From assembly GCA_963971225.1 (NCBI GenBank), contig OZ020269.1, forward strand, positions 43,979,264-44,043,263: 64,000 nucleotides of DNA, given 5' to 3'. Both the position numbers and the translations under genes were made by a program. Source of the DNA: Melieria omissa (taxonomy: Eukaryota > Arthropoda > Insecta > Diptera > Ulidiidae). The notes under the pieces are model-generated. The model saw only the letters and a program-made list of their open reading frames with translations, did no database searches and was not told the DNA's origin. Position 1 is the first letter of the stretch. Each line of letters begins with the position of its first letter. Below are positions 34,799-47,060 of this stretch, one piece after another.

Positions 34799-35044
34799 TG
34801 GCTAAATGAGTGCTGTCTTAAGTGATCTGTCGATCCCATCTCTAATCCCTTCCTTTCCTTGTCCCTTTGTACTCATGTTTCCCCCTATTTTCTGCTCCCC
34901 GGCTTCGGCCGTTTGTCTCGTTCAATGTTTCATGTATTCTTTGTCATCACTCTTTATTCGACACCCGTACAATAAAGACACCCAAAAACGAAACCCAACC
35001 CGTTTTATTTATTTCCCCCGCTCCGCCGCGATCGAAGTTAAACA
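34799..35044 (+). repeat. BEL/Pao 5' LTR
   Basis: Starts TGGCTAAATGAGTGC, contains AATAAA near 34971 and ends GAAGTTAAACA. TGGTCCTTCGAGCC follows immediately as the probable primer-binding site. Confidence 0.93.
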
Positions 35045-36405
35045 TGGTCCTTCGAGCCATCGCGAACCCGCGACTATAAAAAGTGAATTTAAAAACAAAA
35101 AATAACTATAAAACTATCCAAATACAAAACAATCGAAAAAGTGAAAATGCAAAAAAAAATCACACACATAGTTACAACAATCAACAAACCAAAAGTGGCA
35201 GAAAACAAGCGCAGTGAACAATAGAAAAGAAAAGTGACAAACAAACCGAGTGCGTGCAGTGCCACCAGCAAAACCAACAACACACAGTTTTACATATAAA
35301 CACGTAACAACAACAAACACACTCAACAAACAAATACACAACAAATACATTACTAGCAACAGTGACAAGACGAAACAAACTAAAAAGTAACTACAAAAAT
35401 TAAAACAGTGCACGAATTATAAAAATTAAAAGCAAAAAACCAAAAAGCCATCCCCGGCCCCCTATTCAAAAAACAAAAGCCATCCCCGGCCCCCCTTTCT
35501 CAAGAAAAAAATAAAAACATAAAGTGCAGTGCAGCAGCTACAACAAAACGAGGAAACATCAAACAACAACAACACACCCTTCGCAGACGAAGAGGGAAGC
35601 GACAGCGGACAAACAAAAAGGGCAGACAATATCAGCACCACAACACAACGTTGGACGGACATCCAACAAACATAAAGGAGATCCCCATACTCGGGCACTG
35701 GGCCCAACAAGATAAGCCCATAAACATTTATTTAAAAACAATAACACATGCACTAACCACTATATACATTACTATTTTAAAAATTTACATTGAAAAAAAA
35801 AAAATACCCATATTCCCACTTTAATATACCCAACAAATAAATTCGCCGTTGAATATTGTATATGTATATACAATATTCAATGTATATGTATATACAATAT
35901 TCAACTGGATCGAAAATACCGCAAAAGTAGTCCGCTACGGCCCAGTTTAAATTTTGCATATTTCCCGTGCACATAACAATCAGCCGCTAATCCCCATTTT
36001 CGCGCTTCTCCTTGTGCGCACATACTCCATTTCTCTCTTCTTCTTTGTGCTTCGCACAAAAAATCAGCAGCAAACTGCCCAGCTGCTTTCCACTTGTTCA
36101 CGCACTTTTCCTTGTGCTAAATTCGTACACACCAGTTGCCCACTTTGTCTTTGCGCTTGTACATAAGATCAGCAGCGACACCCAGCTGCTGTGTACATTC
36201 TGCGCGTCCACTGCTGCACTTAATTCCGCATTTCCTTTTGTGCTATATCCGCACGCACTTGGCAGCACGCAATCCAGCTGCTTGGCCCAAGTGCATATAT
36301 ATAAACAAGAAAGCACAAAGCGGATACAGTGGGACAAGTTGCACATTTTCACTGCACATTGAAAATTTTCTTCGACTTAGAAAATTTTCAATCGTGCATA
36401 TATAT
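35045..36405 (+). other. BEL/Pao leader, non-coding, with hairpins
   Basis: After the primer site comes a long A-rich, G-poor leader (to about 35840). A palindrome at 35849-35904 (GTTGAATATTGTATATG with inverted copies) and ATTGAAAATTTTC/GAAAATTTTCAAT near 36359-36394 can form hairpins. Between them three spaced repeats containing CAGCTGCT (about 36079, 36182, 36272) recur. I see no gene. Confidence 0.6.
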
Positions 36406-36413
36406 ATACTCAT

Positions 36414-38347
36414 TAGGGATCGCAATTTTTTGCCATTTTGCGATCCCGGGATTTTCGGGATTGAAAAGTCAAATCCCGGGATCCCGGGATTTAATCCCGG
36501 GATTCAAATAACAAATTTGTTAAATAAAACAATTTTACCAAATTGCATAAATACTTGTTTATAATATATTTACCATAAAAATGGACACATTTGGCGTAGT
36601 TTTAAGATTTTTTATCTTGAATTTAATCACATTGTAAGGCGGAAAGGGAGGCAGTCGGTGTTGAGTCGTCGAAGTGGTTGGTTGTGCGCGGCACATCACC
36701 AAAATCCAGTTGTCATTTACAATCAGTTGTCAATTACATTCAAAATTGTCAGTTTAAATTTAAATCAAATAAATAAACATAGTCATTGACAACATTTTGT
36801 TTAACTTAAAAGTTTTTCATTTGACATTTAACTTCAGTTTGATAACATTTTGTTTTATCCAAAAATTACACTTAAACATAACTTATTGCTTTGCATCAAA
36901 TGTATCATAAAGTACATATAAAGGCATATTTGATAAAAAAAAATAAAATAGTTAATTTGTTAGTAAGGGAGAGGGCTGGGTTGTGAACCAGGCTGGGGTG
37001 TGAACCATTGCCGTTTTTTCTTTCCCTAATTGGCATATCGCCAATCTTTCAACTGTCAATTTTGTCTTATGAAATGACTCTGCTTTTGTGGTTACACCGA
37101 AGTACAAACACGTATTGCTTGTGGCAGCAATCGAGTTTGAAAGACATCGTGTTTGAAAATCGACTGCGAAAACTTGTTGGCTTTTTTTAAAGTGCTATCC
37201 AAGAGACTGCGCTTATTGCAAAAAGTCTGTGTAATACATGTTTATTTAGTGTTTTGATTCTATTTTACGATGCAATATTTGTTTATGTCGAATTATGATT
37301 GGAAGTGTCGTTTATTTTAAAGTTTCCAAAATGGCATCGTGGTTGGGCTGTGAACCACTGAGGTGGCTGGGTTATGAACCACCTGTTTTTCGTACTACAT
37401 TTGTTCTAACACTGTCAAATATGGACGGATATATTAAAATAAAGTAATTTTATGTAATTTCACTCGATTTCCTTGAGTTCACTTGAAGTGGGCCAAAGCG
37501 AGAACGCATTCGTATTTCACAAGCAAACATTGCGACACCGATTAGGATGAAAATTCAAAAAATTGAGCACTTTCATTCATTGCGATTTTTTGGCCTAATG
37601 GGCGTCATTATAACTTTTTTTCACCTCTTGAGGCTTCCTGATTAAATAAATTCTCAATGTACTTAAAAATTATGGGTGTTTTCTTCGTATTTTCCGACTT
37701 TAATAGGGATTTTCCAGATGGTTCACAACCCAGCCACTTTTTTGAAAAAGCGAAAAATCACGTTCTCAGAAAATTGGACGTAGAGAGTTAAATTTCAATC
37801 AAAACGGTAATCTGTCTTCATAACAAAGTTGCGTTATATATTCACCTTTCCAACGGTATCTTCGATTTTTCGATATTTTTATTCTGTGAAAAGTTAGAGC
37901 CAAACACAAAACCCGGTTCACACCCCAGCCCTCTCCCTTACTTTTAGTTTTACTTCGATTATTTCGATAAAAAAGTTAAGCGTTGTGATTAACTAAAAAC
38001 TGAGATCTTAAAAATACTAAGGCATTAAATGTTTTGCCCTCTAATCTAGAGCGAAATTTATTGCAAATAAACCCTGCTGAGAGAAAACATCTTTCAGATT
38101 CAACACTTGCTGGTTGAATGCTTAGTAAATAATTATAAGCCTTTTGCAAAAGACGCCCTCTATCCCCTCCCTCCTCCTTCAGATAAGGAATTGGGTTTTT
38201 GTGCTTTTAAATTTATTTCATTTGAACTTTGAAGCATCTTTTGCAATCCCGAAAATCCCGGGATTCAAATCTTTTAATCCCGGGATTTTCGGGACTGGAA
38301 AAAGTCCGGGATCCCGGGATCCCGGGATCCCGGGATTGCGATGCCTA
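36414..38347. mobile_element. hAT-like non-autonomous element with CCCGGGAT repeats
   Basis: Termini TAGGGATCGCAAT and the complement of ATTGCGATGCCTA are flanked by exact 8-bp duplications ATACTCAT (36406-36413, 38348-38355). Both subterminal regions carry tandem ATCCCGGG units and ATTTTCGGGATTG. No transposase is visible; a TA-site MITE occupies 36966-37938. Confidence 0.87.
36966..37938. mobile_element. TA-site MITE nested in the hAT-like element
   Basis: Inverted ends AGGGAGAGGGCTGGG, with GTGTGAACC following, match at both sides with a single difference, between TA at 36964-36965 and 37939-37940. GGTTGTGAACCA-like motifs recur inside (about 37370 and 37720). No gene is supported. Confidence 0.8.
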
Positions 38348-38519
38348 ATACTCATACACTGCACATCTGCTGCCATCCCAAGTGCATACAGGGGGACAAA
38401 GACATCCCACCTGTGCACAAAAATTTTTTTACACAAAATTAATTGCACCCTTTTTACCTACATTAACACACTAAAACAAATAATCCCATACACATATATA
38501 CATATACACACAATTATAC

Positions 38520-40566
38520 TATATGAATTATATTATATGAATGAGAGAGTAGAAGAGAAGAAGAAGACGGTCGCGTTTTTTTCTGCTCCAGGCAAAAAGT
38601 GTTTTTTGAAAAGTGTAGTGCGTGTCACCGCGAAATAGTGGGAGCTGACTAAGTGCGAAAGTGTAGTGCCACGGTGTGCAAAGTGTACAGGCACGAGCTG
38701 GGACACAAGCGTTCCAAAATTGTGTTTTAATTTTGATGGTTCGCTGCTTTCATAGAAATTTTCTCGGACGACGAAAACTCACCTCACAGGTCTTCGCGGA
38801 ATCCCGCGCAACACCCTAGGGTTTATAAACATTAATCAGCTGTTTAATCTCCAAATCAGCTGATCAAAAAAGGTACGTTCTTTTTGCATTAAGAGTGTGT
38901 TCAATTAACGACAGTTTGGGAGAGACTGGGTTTTTGCGAGCCAATTCCCAAACCAGTTGATCGAATAGACACGTTCCTTGTACTTTGAGAGTGCACTCAA
39001 ATAACGACAGTTTGAGAGCAACTGGAGTCGCGCGCCCACTAGAGTGGGTAATACCAAAGAATATAGAATATAAAGAATACGCATCTTCAAAAATTTGTCA
39101 AGCGTGTTTCTTGATGCGGGCGGGAAGAGATGAGCGGAGGCATAGGTTGCGGGAAATTTGCTCGCGCTCAACAGTTTGCGATCTTGTTCGTCGAAGCGCA
39201 AGCGAAGAGTAAACAACGAACCAAAGCTTCGTCATCGTCGTTTCAACGAAGATGATTCGGGATTCGCTAATGTTTTTGGTGTTGTCGTTTATTGTGTGTA
39301 TGCTTTTTTGTGTTGTGATTGCTGAAAAAGTTGCTGCAATTTCACCATCAATCGAATCTTTGTGGTGTATGGCTTTTTGCTGGCCAATGCTTTGATTAAT
39401 TTAAAAATTTGGTGGTTGATCCCAATTTAAAATGTTTGCAAATATTTTTACGTGGCGAGTTCGAAGTAAAATTATTTGTTTATATTTTCACATGCTTGAT
39501 CACAATTTTGAGAATATGGGAAAACTACGAACAAAAAATGAACTGATAGGCATATTGACTTCAAAATTCGTTAAACACTTGAAATTAAAAATAATTAGAT
39601 GCGTGTTTTAATTTTTTTTTATCGAAATCTAACGGAGGGTTAGAAGATTGTATGGAAAAACATAATTTAATAGGTCTATTGACTTTCAATAGGGCGAAAG
39701 CACTACTAAAGCACTAAATAAAGAAATAATTAGACAAGTCTTTTGTCATAAGAAAATTGTATTACGGCATGCCTACGTTTAAAAATAGTTTAAATGTTCT
39801 ACACTTGAATGATTCCATGGCGAATGATGTGATCATAAATTTACAATATTCGATTTTCTTACTTTAGTTCTTTTAAACAAGCATTATATGTGGGCCGTAA
39901 GAAAAGTTCCAAAGAACGAGACGGAAAATTATTACGGGTAATAAAGACGTTTTCTTCTCTTTCCAATACCATTTTTATTGATAACTTATTATTTATTTTT
40001 TAATTGCCTGTAGCGATCATATAGGTCGCCATGAAAGCCATATTTTATTTTATTTTCTATGATTTTGCGCACACTACAGTCGGCAGTGAGTTCAGGAGCA
40101 ATATGCGACGCTGTGCAGGCTTATAGAAGAAGAACAAAAGCCAGCCAGAAAATATAAATCGTTTTACAATTTCAGCTTTTCGCCAGCGCAACAACAAGAA
40201 CAACAGCACATCGTCTTCCTCCTCTTCGGACAATTGAGCGAGAATGAACGAGTGAGCACAGACGCGGCATTCGTGTTTCTATGATTTGCGCTCAGAGCAT
40301 TGTGCTGTCATTTCAAGTGTTTCCTCTTGTTGTCTACCCCCCGCATCCAGAAGACGGGTGGCGATATCACCACCCGCATACAAATTTTTGCTTGTATGAG
40401 ATGCACACTCTTTATGTTTCATACTTTTTGGTAATACAGCGCCGGTCTATTGTTGTTGGCTAGCCGACGTTCCTATTGGCTGCAGCCAGCTTAGGCGGCC
40501 ATTGAAATAGTTTTCCCTACTGCCATTGCATTGACCAATAGCAATCGAGCAAACTGAGCTGCAGCG
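38520..40566 (+). other. 5' region of the Waldo-like LINE
   Basis: Two kb precede ORF1. A diverged tandem duplication of about 95 bp (about 38857-38950 and 38955-39045; both contain AACGACAGTTTG) lies in it. The stretch from roughly 38815 to 40080 may be an additional insertion, but I find no convincing termini. No gene recognised. Confidence 0.5.
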
Positions 40567-42207
40567 ATGAGCGTCAACCGATCGCCCCAATCGGGGCGAA
40601 GCTTAAGGAATGGCGGAAGGGCAACACCGCTAATGGGCTCAAAGGAGAACGCTGGCTCTGTAGGGGTGAATGAAGCGCAACATACCGAGATAGCAGGGGT
40701 ATTAGCGATAAACCCGTTTAAAAGCCGAGCAAAAATAGCACGATCGCCGACCCGTAGGAACGAAGAACGCTCGCAGTCTTCACCACCGAGCATACAAGCG
40801 GAGGAGAGCTGCGTTATAACAGAATCGGGACGAAATTCGGAAGAAAACGGCTCTACCCCCACCTCAAAAACGGGGCGCGCAGGAAAACTACCGCTAAGAC
40901 GAAGCGACCGCGATGCATCGGGGGGGAAAAAAAACGGAAAAGAGGTCCTGGTAATAATGGGAGCAAAAATCAAAGAGCTGGCAAAAATGATGTACGCACA
41001 ACGACATGTGAACCGGGTGATGAAGGACATGGTCTGCGGTATTGTCAAGTTGCAAAAACAGGCACTTAGTAGTACGCGCAGCAGCAGAAAAACGGCTGAG
41101 CAGAGTACGCAAACGACTCAAGTTGCTACGGAAATGAACAGGCAAGGAAAGCGGACCAGAGTGCCAACTAGTGAGGAGGCCGACTCAACCCCTGAGTATC
41201 CATCGCTGCCAACACAAAAACGATCGCGAGTGACGTCGCCAAAACAAGCGGCGCACAATAGCAGCGCGCAGCAACAACAACAGGGCAATAGTAAAAAAGA
41301 CGGCAGGCAGCAAGCGACGCAAGTGGGTCTTAGCGCCATCGAAAACGGCCAAAAAGGTAAAGCGACGAGCACGGTTACTGCCAACTTTAATGCAGAAACT
41401 ACAACCGGCGCAGCTGCCTGGCAAGTGGCAAGTGCGAAACGGCGCAAATTTAAACATAGCCAGGAAGGGCAACGAGACAAGGGTGCGGTGAAGCAGATTA
41501 GGCCAAGGCCGGACGCGATAGTCATATCAAAGACGGGCGACTCGTCGTACGCAGATATTTTACGTAGGGTCAAGGCCAGTGAAGTCCTGAAGCCACTCAG
41601 CGATGACATAAAGGCTATGCGCAGAACAGCCAAAGGCGACTTGTTGCTAGAGTTCAAGCGAACGCAGCAAGGCAAGACAGAGGACTACCAAACGGCAATT
41701 GAGGGGGTGCTCAAGGAGGAGGCGAAAGTGGAGGCAAAGCAGCACACGATTACGATCCAATGCAGGGACCTGGACGAAGTCACAACGCCTACCGAAATTT
41801 GTGACGCGTTGCACAAGCAATGCGGGATTCAGCTCCATGCGGACACGGTAGTACGCAGTCTGCGAAAAAATGCAAACGGCACTCAAACAGCCTTTATTGC
41901 TCTGCCGGCAAACGAGGCAAAAAAAGCTTTGAATGCTTCTCACATTCGCGTAGGCTGGGTATCCTGTAGGATACGTGAAATAGTGTCAGTGAAAAGCTGC
42001 TATAGGTGCTGGGGCTACGGGCATATGGCAATGCACTGCAAATCAGCAGTCGACAGGACCGCCCTATGCAGGAAGTGCGGTGAAAGCGGCCACCTGGCGG
42101 CGAAATGCAACAACCAGGAAAAGTGTGCACTGTGCTTAGGCAACCATGCGGCAGGTAGCTACAAGTGCCAAATGTTAAGAGACGCAACGCAAAATGTGTC
42201 GAAATGA
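40567..42207 (+). CDS. Waldo-like LINE ORF1 (gag-like, three CCHC zinc knuckles)
   Basis: An uninterrupted frame of 546 codons beginning MSVNRSPQSGRSLRNGG. The N-terminal half is charged and low in complexity with a QQQQQ run near residue 240; a central domain (about 330-470) resembles the RRM-like region of R1 ORF1 proteins. The C-terminus has three Cys/His knuckles: CYRCWGYGHMAMHC, CRKCGESGHLAAKC and CALCLGNHAAGSYKC. The product would bind the LINE RNA. Its stop overlaps the ORF2 start as ATGA (42204-42207), the classical R1 arrangement suggesting translational reinitiation. Confidence 0.88.
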   Translation: MSVNRSPQSGRSLRNGGRATPLMGSKENAGSVGVNEAQHTEIAGVLAINPFKSRAKIARSPTRRNEERSQSSPPSIQAEESCVITESGRNSEENGSTPTSKTGRAGKLPLRRSDRDASGGKKNGKEVLVIMGAKIKELAKMMYAQRHVNRVMKDMVCGIVKLQKQALSSTRSSRKTAEQSTQTTQVATEMNRQGKRTRVPTSEEADSTPEYPSLPTQKRSRVTSPKQAAHNSSAQQQQQGNSKKDGRQQATQVGLSAIENGQKGKATSTVTANFNAETTTGAAAWQVASAKRRKFKHSQEGQRDKGAVKQIRPRPDAIVISKTGDSSYADILRRVKASEVLKPLSDDIKAMRRTAKGDLLLEFKRTQQGKTEDYQTAIEGVLKEEAKVEAKQHTITIQCRDLDEVTTPTEICDALHKQCGIQLHADTVVRSLRKNANGTQTAFIALPANEAKKALNASHIRVGWVSCRIREIVSVKSCYRCWGYGHMAMHCKSAVDRTALCRKCGESGHLAAKCNNQEKCALCLGNHAAGSYKCQMLRDATQNVSK

Positions 42208-45200
42208 AGATAGTGCAACTCAACTTAAACCACTGCGCTGCAGCACAAGACCTGCTGAAGCAAACTGCGGTCGAGCAGAACTTCGATCTGGCTCTGCTCA
42301 GCGAACAATATAAAAACATTGATGGCCACGAATGGACAGCAGATGCGGACAATAAGGCCGCAATATGGGCGCCAAACAACAAAAACAACGGCTTCCAGTG
42401 CAAAATGCTGACGCCGGAACGCGGTTTCACATGGGTTAAGTTCAGCGGCGTTTATTTCTTCGCCTGTTACGCACCACCCAGCTGGAACAACACTGAATTC
42501 GAACGCATGCTAACGGCGCTGGTAATGGAAGCGCAGGGCAAGACGCCCTTGGTGGTTGCAGGCGATTTTAACGCTTGGTCGACGACGCACAGTGTCGCGA
42601 GTGTGGCCAAAAATACAAAAAGTCGATGTTGCAAACATGATATTTTTTTTACATACATGGTGAGATAATACTCCCAATAAGACAAATCCAAAATATTTCT
42701 TTAAACAAATAATAAATGTAAGCAGGAGCCATCCACAAAGTTGAGCCTTTTCTTGGAACACATTTTTGCCAGAGCAACTCACTATTTTTATGCTAAATGT
42801 AAGTAGCATTTTTAGCTTACAGGTACTATGTATGGATACAAATTACATACGTAAGAAAAATATAGAGTTTGGGCAAGTAGGTGCTACTTTTTTGTTTTCT
42901 TTTGATCAGCATATGCGAAGTTACGTTGCTCTAAAAAAACCCGGCCTGGCTCACGAAATGTGAGAAAAATTGCTAACTTTGGGAGACGATAAAAAGAAAA
43001 CGTCTCAATGCATCTCTGCAATGATTAGTGCAAAACAAAGCCACAAGTACCACCTTTCAAATAAAAAAAAAATTAGCTGCGTCGACCTGCGTCCCCACCT
43101 AAAATTATACTTCTTGTAGTGGCACCTACAGTCAAAAATTGTGATTTTTTCGAAGTATGGCTTGGGACGCATAATGAAAACTGCGGCAAAACAGCTGTTA
43201 CAATGGTGACCTATATAAAAGATAAGGTGGGAACTTTGTTCGTATCTTCAAAAGTAGGCAGAATGTCACGCCCACTTTAAAAATTTAAATATTCATACCA
43301 AAATATGGTATCACAAGCTGAAAAAATTAATACACGAATTCATGAAGGAAAACTTTTGGCCACTTAATAAATATTCTCCAGCTGCCACGCCCACTTTTAA
43401 GGTTTAAGGAAGCTTAAAAATTAAAATCACATCGTAGAACGGTATTGTAAACAGCATTTTAAAAATACAGTTGTAGTTGTAGTAAAATTCGAATATTTTT
43501 GAAAGTGGGCGTGGCAGACCGCCCATTTTTCGTGTGAGCTTTTTTGTCATTATTTTAAGCACAAATACAAAATTTCATAATTCTATCACTAATATTAAGC
43601 AAGTTATTTCAAAATTTCAGTTCCTTTCGTAAGGGGGGTGGGCGTGGCAGTGGTCCAATTTAAATGATTTTTTGCAAATTTCTTAATTTTGACCCCGAAA
43701 ACGATCTCACCAAGTTTCATCGAGATAGGACAACGCTAAGTATTTTTGGCCACAGCTTATATGGGATCGCGACACTGTGCGACGTGGGGCAGCACTCGCA
43801 CTAACCAGCGCGGCAAAACGCTGCTGGAATGCCTGGCGCCGCTAGAGCTTGAGCTCCTCAACCACGGCGGGCAGCACACATTCGACTCCGGCAGAGGTAG
43901 GTCAGTGATCGACCTAACGTTTGCGAACTCCTCACTGGCACGAAACGCAAAGTGGGCGGTCAGCAGTATTTACACGCACAGCGACCACTTTGCGATCGTG
44001 GTAGAGCTTGATTTGCGCATGCGAACGCCGCACCAGGTAGGCAAGGCGCAGACCAAAGGATGGAGAAGGCAAGCTTTTGACGCGGAGATGTTCGACTTGG
44101 TGTGGAACGAGGGGCAGGTCCAGTTAGACACCGCAACCAAACTGGCAACGAGCATCACAGACAAGCAAAAGCGTGCGATGCGGCAATGCCCAGGCGGGGA
44201 AGCAAACCAATTAGAAAGCCCGTGTACTGGTGGAATGACGAAATCGCTTGCCCCAGGAAAAAATGCCACCAGGCGCGCAGAAGGTTGCAGAGGGGTAGAA
44301 ACCTGCCAACACGAGAAGCGCTGCAAGGTGCGTACAGGGCGTGCAAAAAGGCATTAAAAGGAGCGATTAGCCGCAGCAAGCAGGCATGCTTCAAGGCGCT
44401 ATGCGACGACGCGGACCTGGACCCATGGGGCAAAGCCTACAAGGTGGTAATGAGCCGCATCAAAGGCCCAAGATCGCCACAGCCGAGCGACCCAACATTG
44501 TTAAAAGAGGTGGTCGTCACACTTTTCCCACCCCAACACGACAGTATAGAAAACTGTGGTCCAGGTCTGGATATCGGCGACGTCCCGGAGGAGACAACCA
44601 GTGAAGTGCTGCAGACACTGGGGAAAATCGCGGACAACAAATCCCCGGGGCTGGATGGCATCCCGAATGTGGCGCTTAAAGCCGCAATGCGAGCCAGGCC
44701 GGATGTATTTGCCAACCTGTATGGCACCTGCTTGAAAGAGGGTGTCTTTCCAGACAAATGGAAACAACAAAGACTGGTGCTACTACTCAAGCCTGGCAAA
44801 CAGCCAGATCAACCCTCGTCGTACCGGCCGCTCTGTATGCTTGATACAATAGGCAAGGTGTTAGAGCGGATAATATGCGACAGATTGCAAAGCATATTGG
44901 AGCAACCAGGCGGTCTATCGACGCAGCAATACGGTTTTCGCAAAATGCGCTCCACGGTCGACGCTATCCAGGAAGTAATGGGCATAGCTCGCGAGGCCAC
45001 GCGCGGAAAAAGGTGGCGGGGGGGAACCAAAAAGTACTGCGCCGTCATTACTCTGGACATAAAGAACGCCTTCAACTCGGCAAACTGGGGTCGCATCATG
45101 GAAGCGCTGCGAACTTTCAAGGTTCCGGCGTACCTCCAGCGAATCATCGCCAGCTATTTTCACAACAGACTGCTACTGTACGACACGGACGCGGGTGTGC

Positions 45201-46375
45201 GACAACATGTAGTCTCCGGTGGCGTTCCACAGGGCTCGGTGCTTGGCCCACCACTGTGGAACGTCATGTACGACGGTGTGCTCAGACTTGAACTGCCAAA
45301 AGATGTGACCATCGTCGGCTACGCTGACGACATAGCAATCGTGGCAGTTGCGAAACACACCGCCACGCTGCAGAGAAGCTGCAATGACGCGATAGCCCGG
45401 GTGAAACAATGGCTTACTGGCGCGAAACTGGAGTTGGCGGCGCATAAAACCGAGGCAGTGCTGCTCAGCACAAGAAAGGTGACCGAGTTGCTCACCATAA
45501 CGGTTGGTGATCACGAAATTACGTCCCAGCCTCACCTGCGGTACTTGGGGGTCATCATGGACACCAAAATGACCTTCAAGGAGCACTTAAAAACAGTGTG
45601 CGAAAAAGCCACCCGAGTAAACGGCGCACTGACACGTATGATGCCCAACGTGGGGGGCCCACGCGCCAGCAGACGAAAACTCCTTTCGCGAGTCACGGCA
45701 TCAATAATACTCTACGCAGCGCCAGTTTGGGCGGATGCAGTGTATACAAAAGAGTACACGAAAGGCATCAGATCGGTTTATAGACTGAGTGCGCTACGGG
45801 TAGCCAGCGCTTTCCGAACCGTGTCGGACGATGCGATCGGGGTCATCGCAAACATGCCACCCATCGACCTGCTGGCTGTCGAAATGCGACGGCTATACGC
45901 TGCAGCCACAAAAACCACGAGCGCCACCAAAGCCGCAGAAAGGAGCGCCACCATTAAGGACTGGCAACGAAGATGGAGCCAATCCAGTAAAGGGCGATGG
46001 ACGTTTGCGCTGATACCCGACATCGCGCGATGGACAGAACGCGCACATGGCGAGCTGGACTATTACACGACGCAAATACTGAGTGGGCACGGCTGCTTTA
46101 AGCAGTACCTCCACCGATTTAAACATGAGGAGGATCCTTTCTGCCCGCAGTGCCCGACGGAGCAGGAGACCGCGGAGCATGTGCTGTTGGAGTGCCCGCG
46201 TTTTGAGTCAGTCCGAGGGGAACTAACAGTAGCTCTTGGGGAGCGTCCGTCTGTGTCAAATTTGACTGCACACATGTGCGACACTTGGTATAAGTGGAAA
46301 GCAGTATGCTCGGCCAATGCCAGCATCATGAAAACGCTCCGCGTCCTAGAACGCCAACGTAGGGAAAATAGATAG
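42204..46375 (+). pseudogene. Waldo-like LINE ORF2 (endonuclease and reverse transcriptase)
   Basis: Starts MKIVQLNLNHCAAAQDLL. Endonuclease motifs are LALLSEQY, VVAGDFNAWST, then after the Transib insert WGSTRTNQRGKTLLECL and HSDHFAIVV. The insert plus duplication is 1197 bp, so the frame is kept. One frameshift lies near 44185. The RT reads KSPGLDGIPNVALKAA, SSYRPLCMLDTIGKVLERII, QYGFRKMRSTVDAI, GGVPQGSVLGPPLWN and VGYADDIAIV with both catalytic Asp. A C-terminal CPQCPTEQETAEHVLLEC knuckle follows. No RNase H, as in R1. Apart from the insertion and one indel it is open to 46375. Confidence 0.9.
42588..43779. mobile_element. Non-autonomous Transib with 12/23-spaced RSS-like ends
   Basis: CACAGTG at 42588-42594 and CACTGTG at 43773-43779 lie between exact 5-bp duplications CGACG (42583-42587, 43780-43784). 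Left: 12-bp spacer TCGCGAGTGTGG, then CCAAAAATA (42607-42615). Right, read inward: 23-bp spacer beginning TCGCGAT and ending GTGG, then CCAAAAATA (43741-43749). No transposase frame exists in the 1192 bp. A GTGGGCGTGGCAG motif occurs at about 43506 and 43635. It interrupts the Waldo-like endonuclease. Confidence 0.93.
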
Positions 46376-46564
46376 TCCGAGGTGGTGGGCACGGTGCCGC
46401 ACCCTACTGCTACCAGGAAGTAATTCCTAACAGGACGTCCCCTGGTAGCAGTTTGTAGGAGATAGAAGGGTTTTTAGTGGGTGAAAGTCTCACACTCCGG
46501 CTTTTAATGCTTTTCCCTTCTGAAAAAAAAAAAAAAAAAAAAAAAAAAACACACACAATTATAC

Positions 46565-47060
46565 ACACACAAATTTATACACATACACATATATACGTGT
46601 ATATTCACACACATTCACATTCACATACAAATAAATTCACTTTTCACAAATAAAGACAAATTTTCACACACAATTGACTACACATTTATATTATATTTAC
46701 ATTCTAGTACATACAATTCCCATTCTTTTACATACATTCCCTACTCACATTTACAAAAAATTTACTTAATTCCCAAATACACATTCCTGTTTAATACCCA
46801 TTCACATTCAAAAATTTTGTTTGTTCCCATATATACATATTTATACATATATATTTCCCTGCACGTTTGCACATACACGGGTGTAACCTCTTTTGCTCGA
46901 CAAGTATTCAAAATCGTTTTAACGAATTGCCCCATTCCCAACTCTTCCCATTCTCAAACATCGTTCGCGCGGACGCGGTTAGACTACACGTCTATTTCTC
47001 CCATACCCTACATTTATACAATATTAATTTAAATTTTTTACCCTTTGTCGAGCTTTTAAA
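46565..47060 (+). other. BEL leader, CA-rich
   Basis: Alternating ACAC/ACAT and AT-rich sequence continues the BEL leader after the LINE and runs to the gag ATG at 47061. No gene; no clear regulatory signal. Confidence 0.5.

Larger units (their letters stand above)
38520..46550 (+). mobile_element. R1-clade (Waldo-like) LINE in a CA-rich site
   Basis: ACACACAATTATAC at 38506-38519 and 46551-46564 is a 14-bp duplication around the element, which ends in 27 A residues (46523-46549). It has two overlapping ORFs, no RNase H domain, and sits in an ACAC/ACAT-rich stretch of the BEL leader, as expected of Waldo-type R1 LINEs that prefer ACAY repeats (family knowledge; assignment by me). A Transib is inserted in ORF2. 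Confidence 0.88.

Noticed and set aside
41118..41675. 185-codon minus-strand open frame
   Set aside because: It is antisense to the well-supported zinc-knuckle ORF1 of the Waldo-like LINE and has no motifs of its own.
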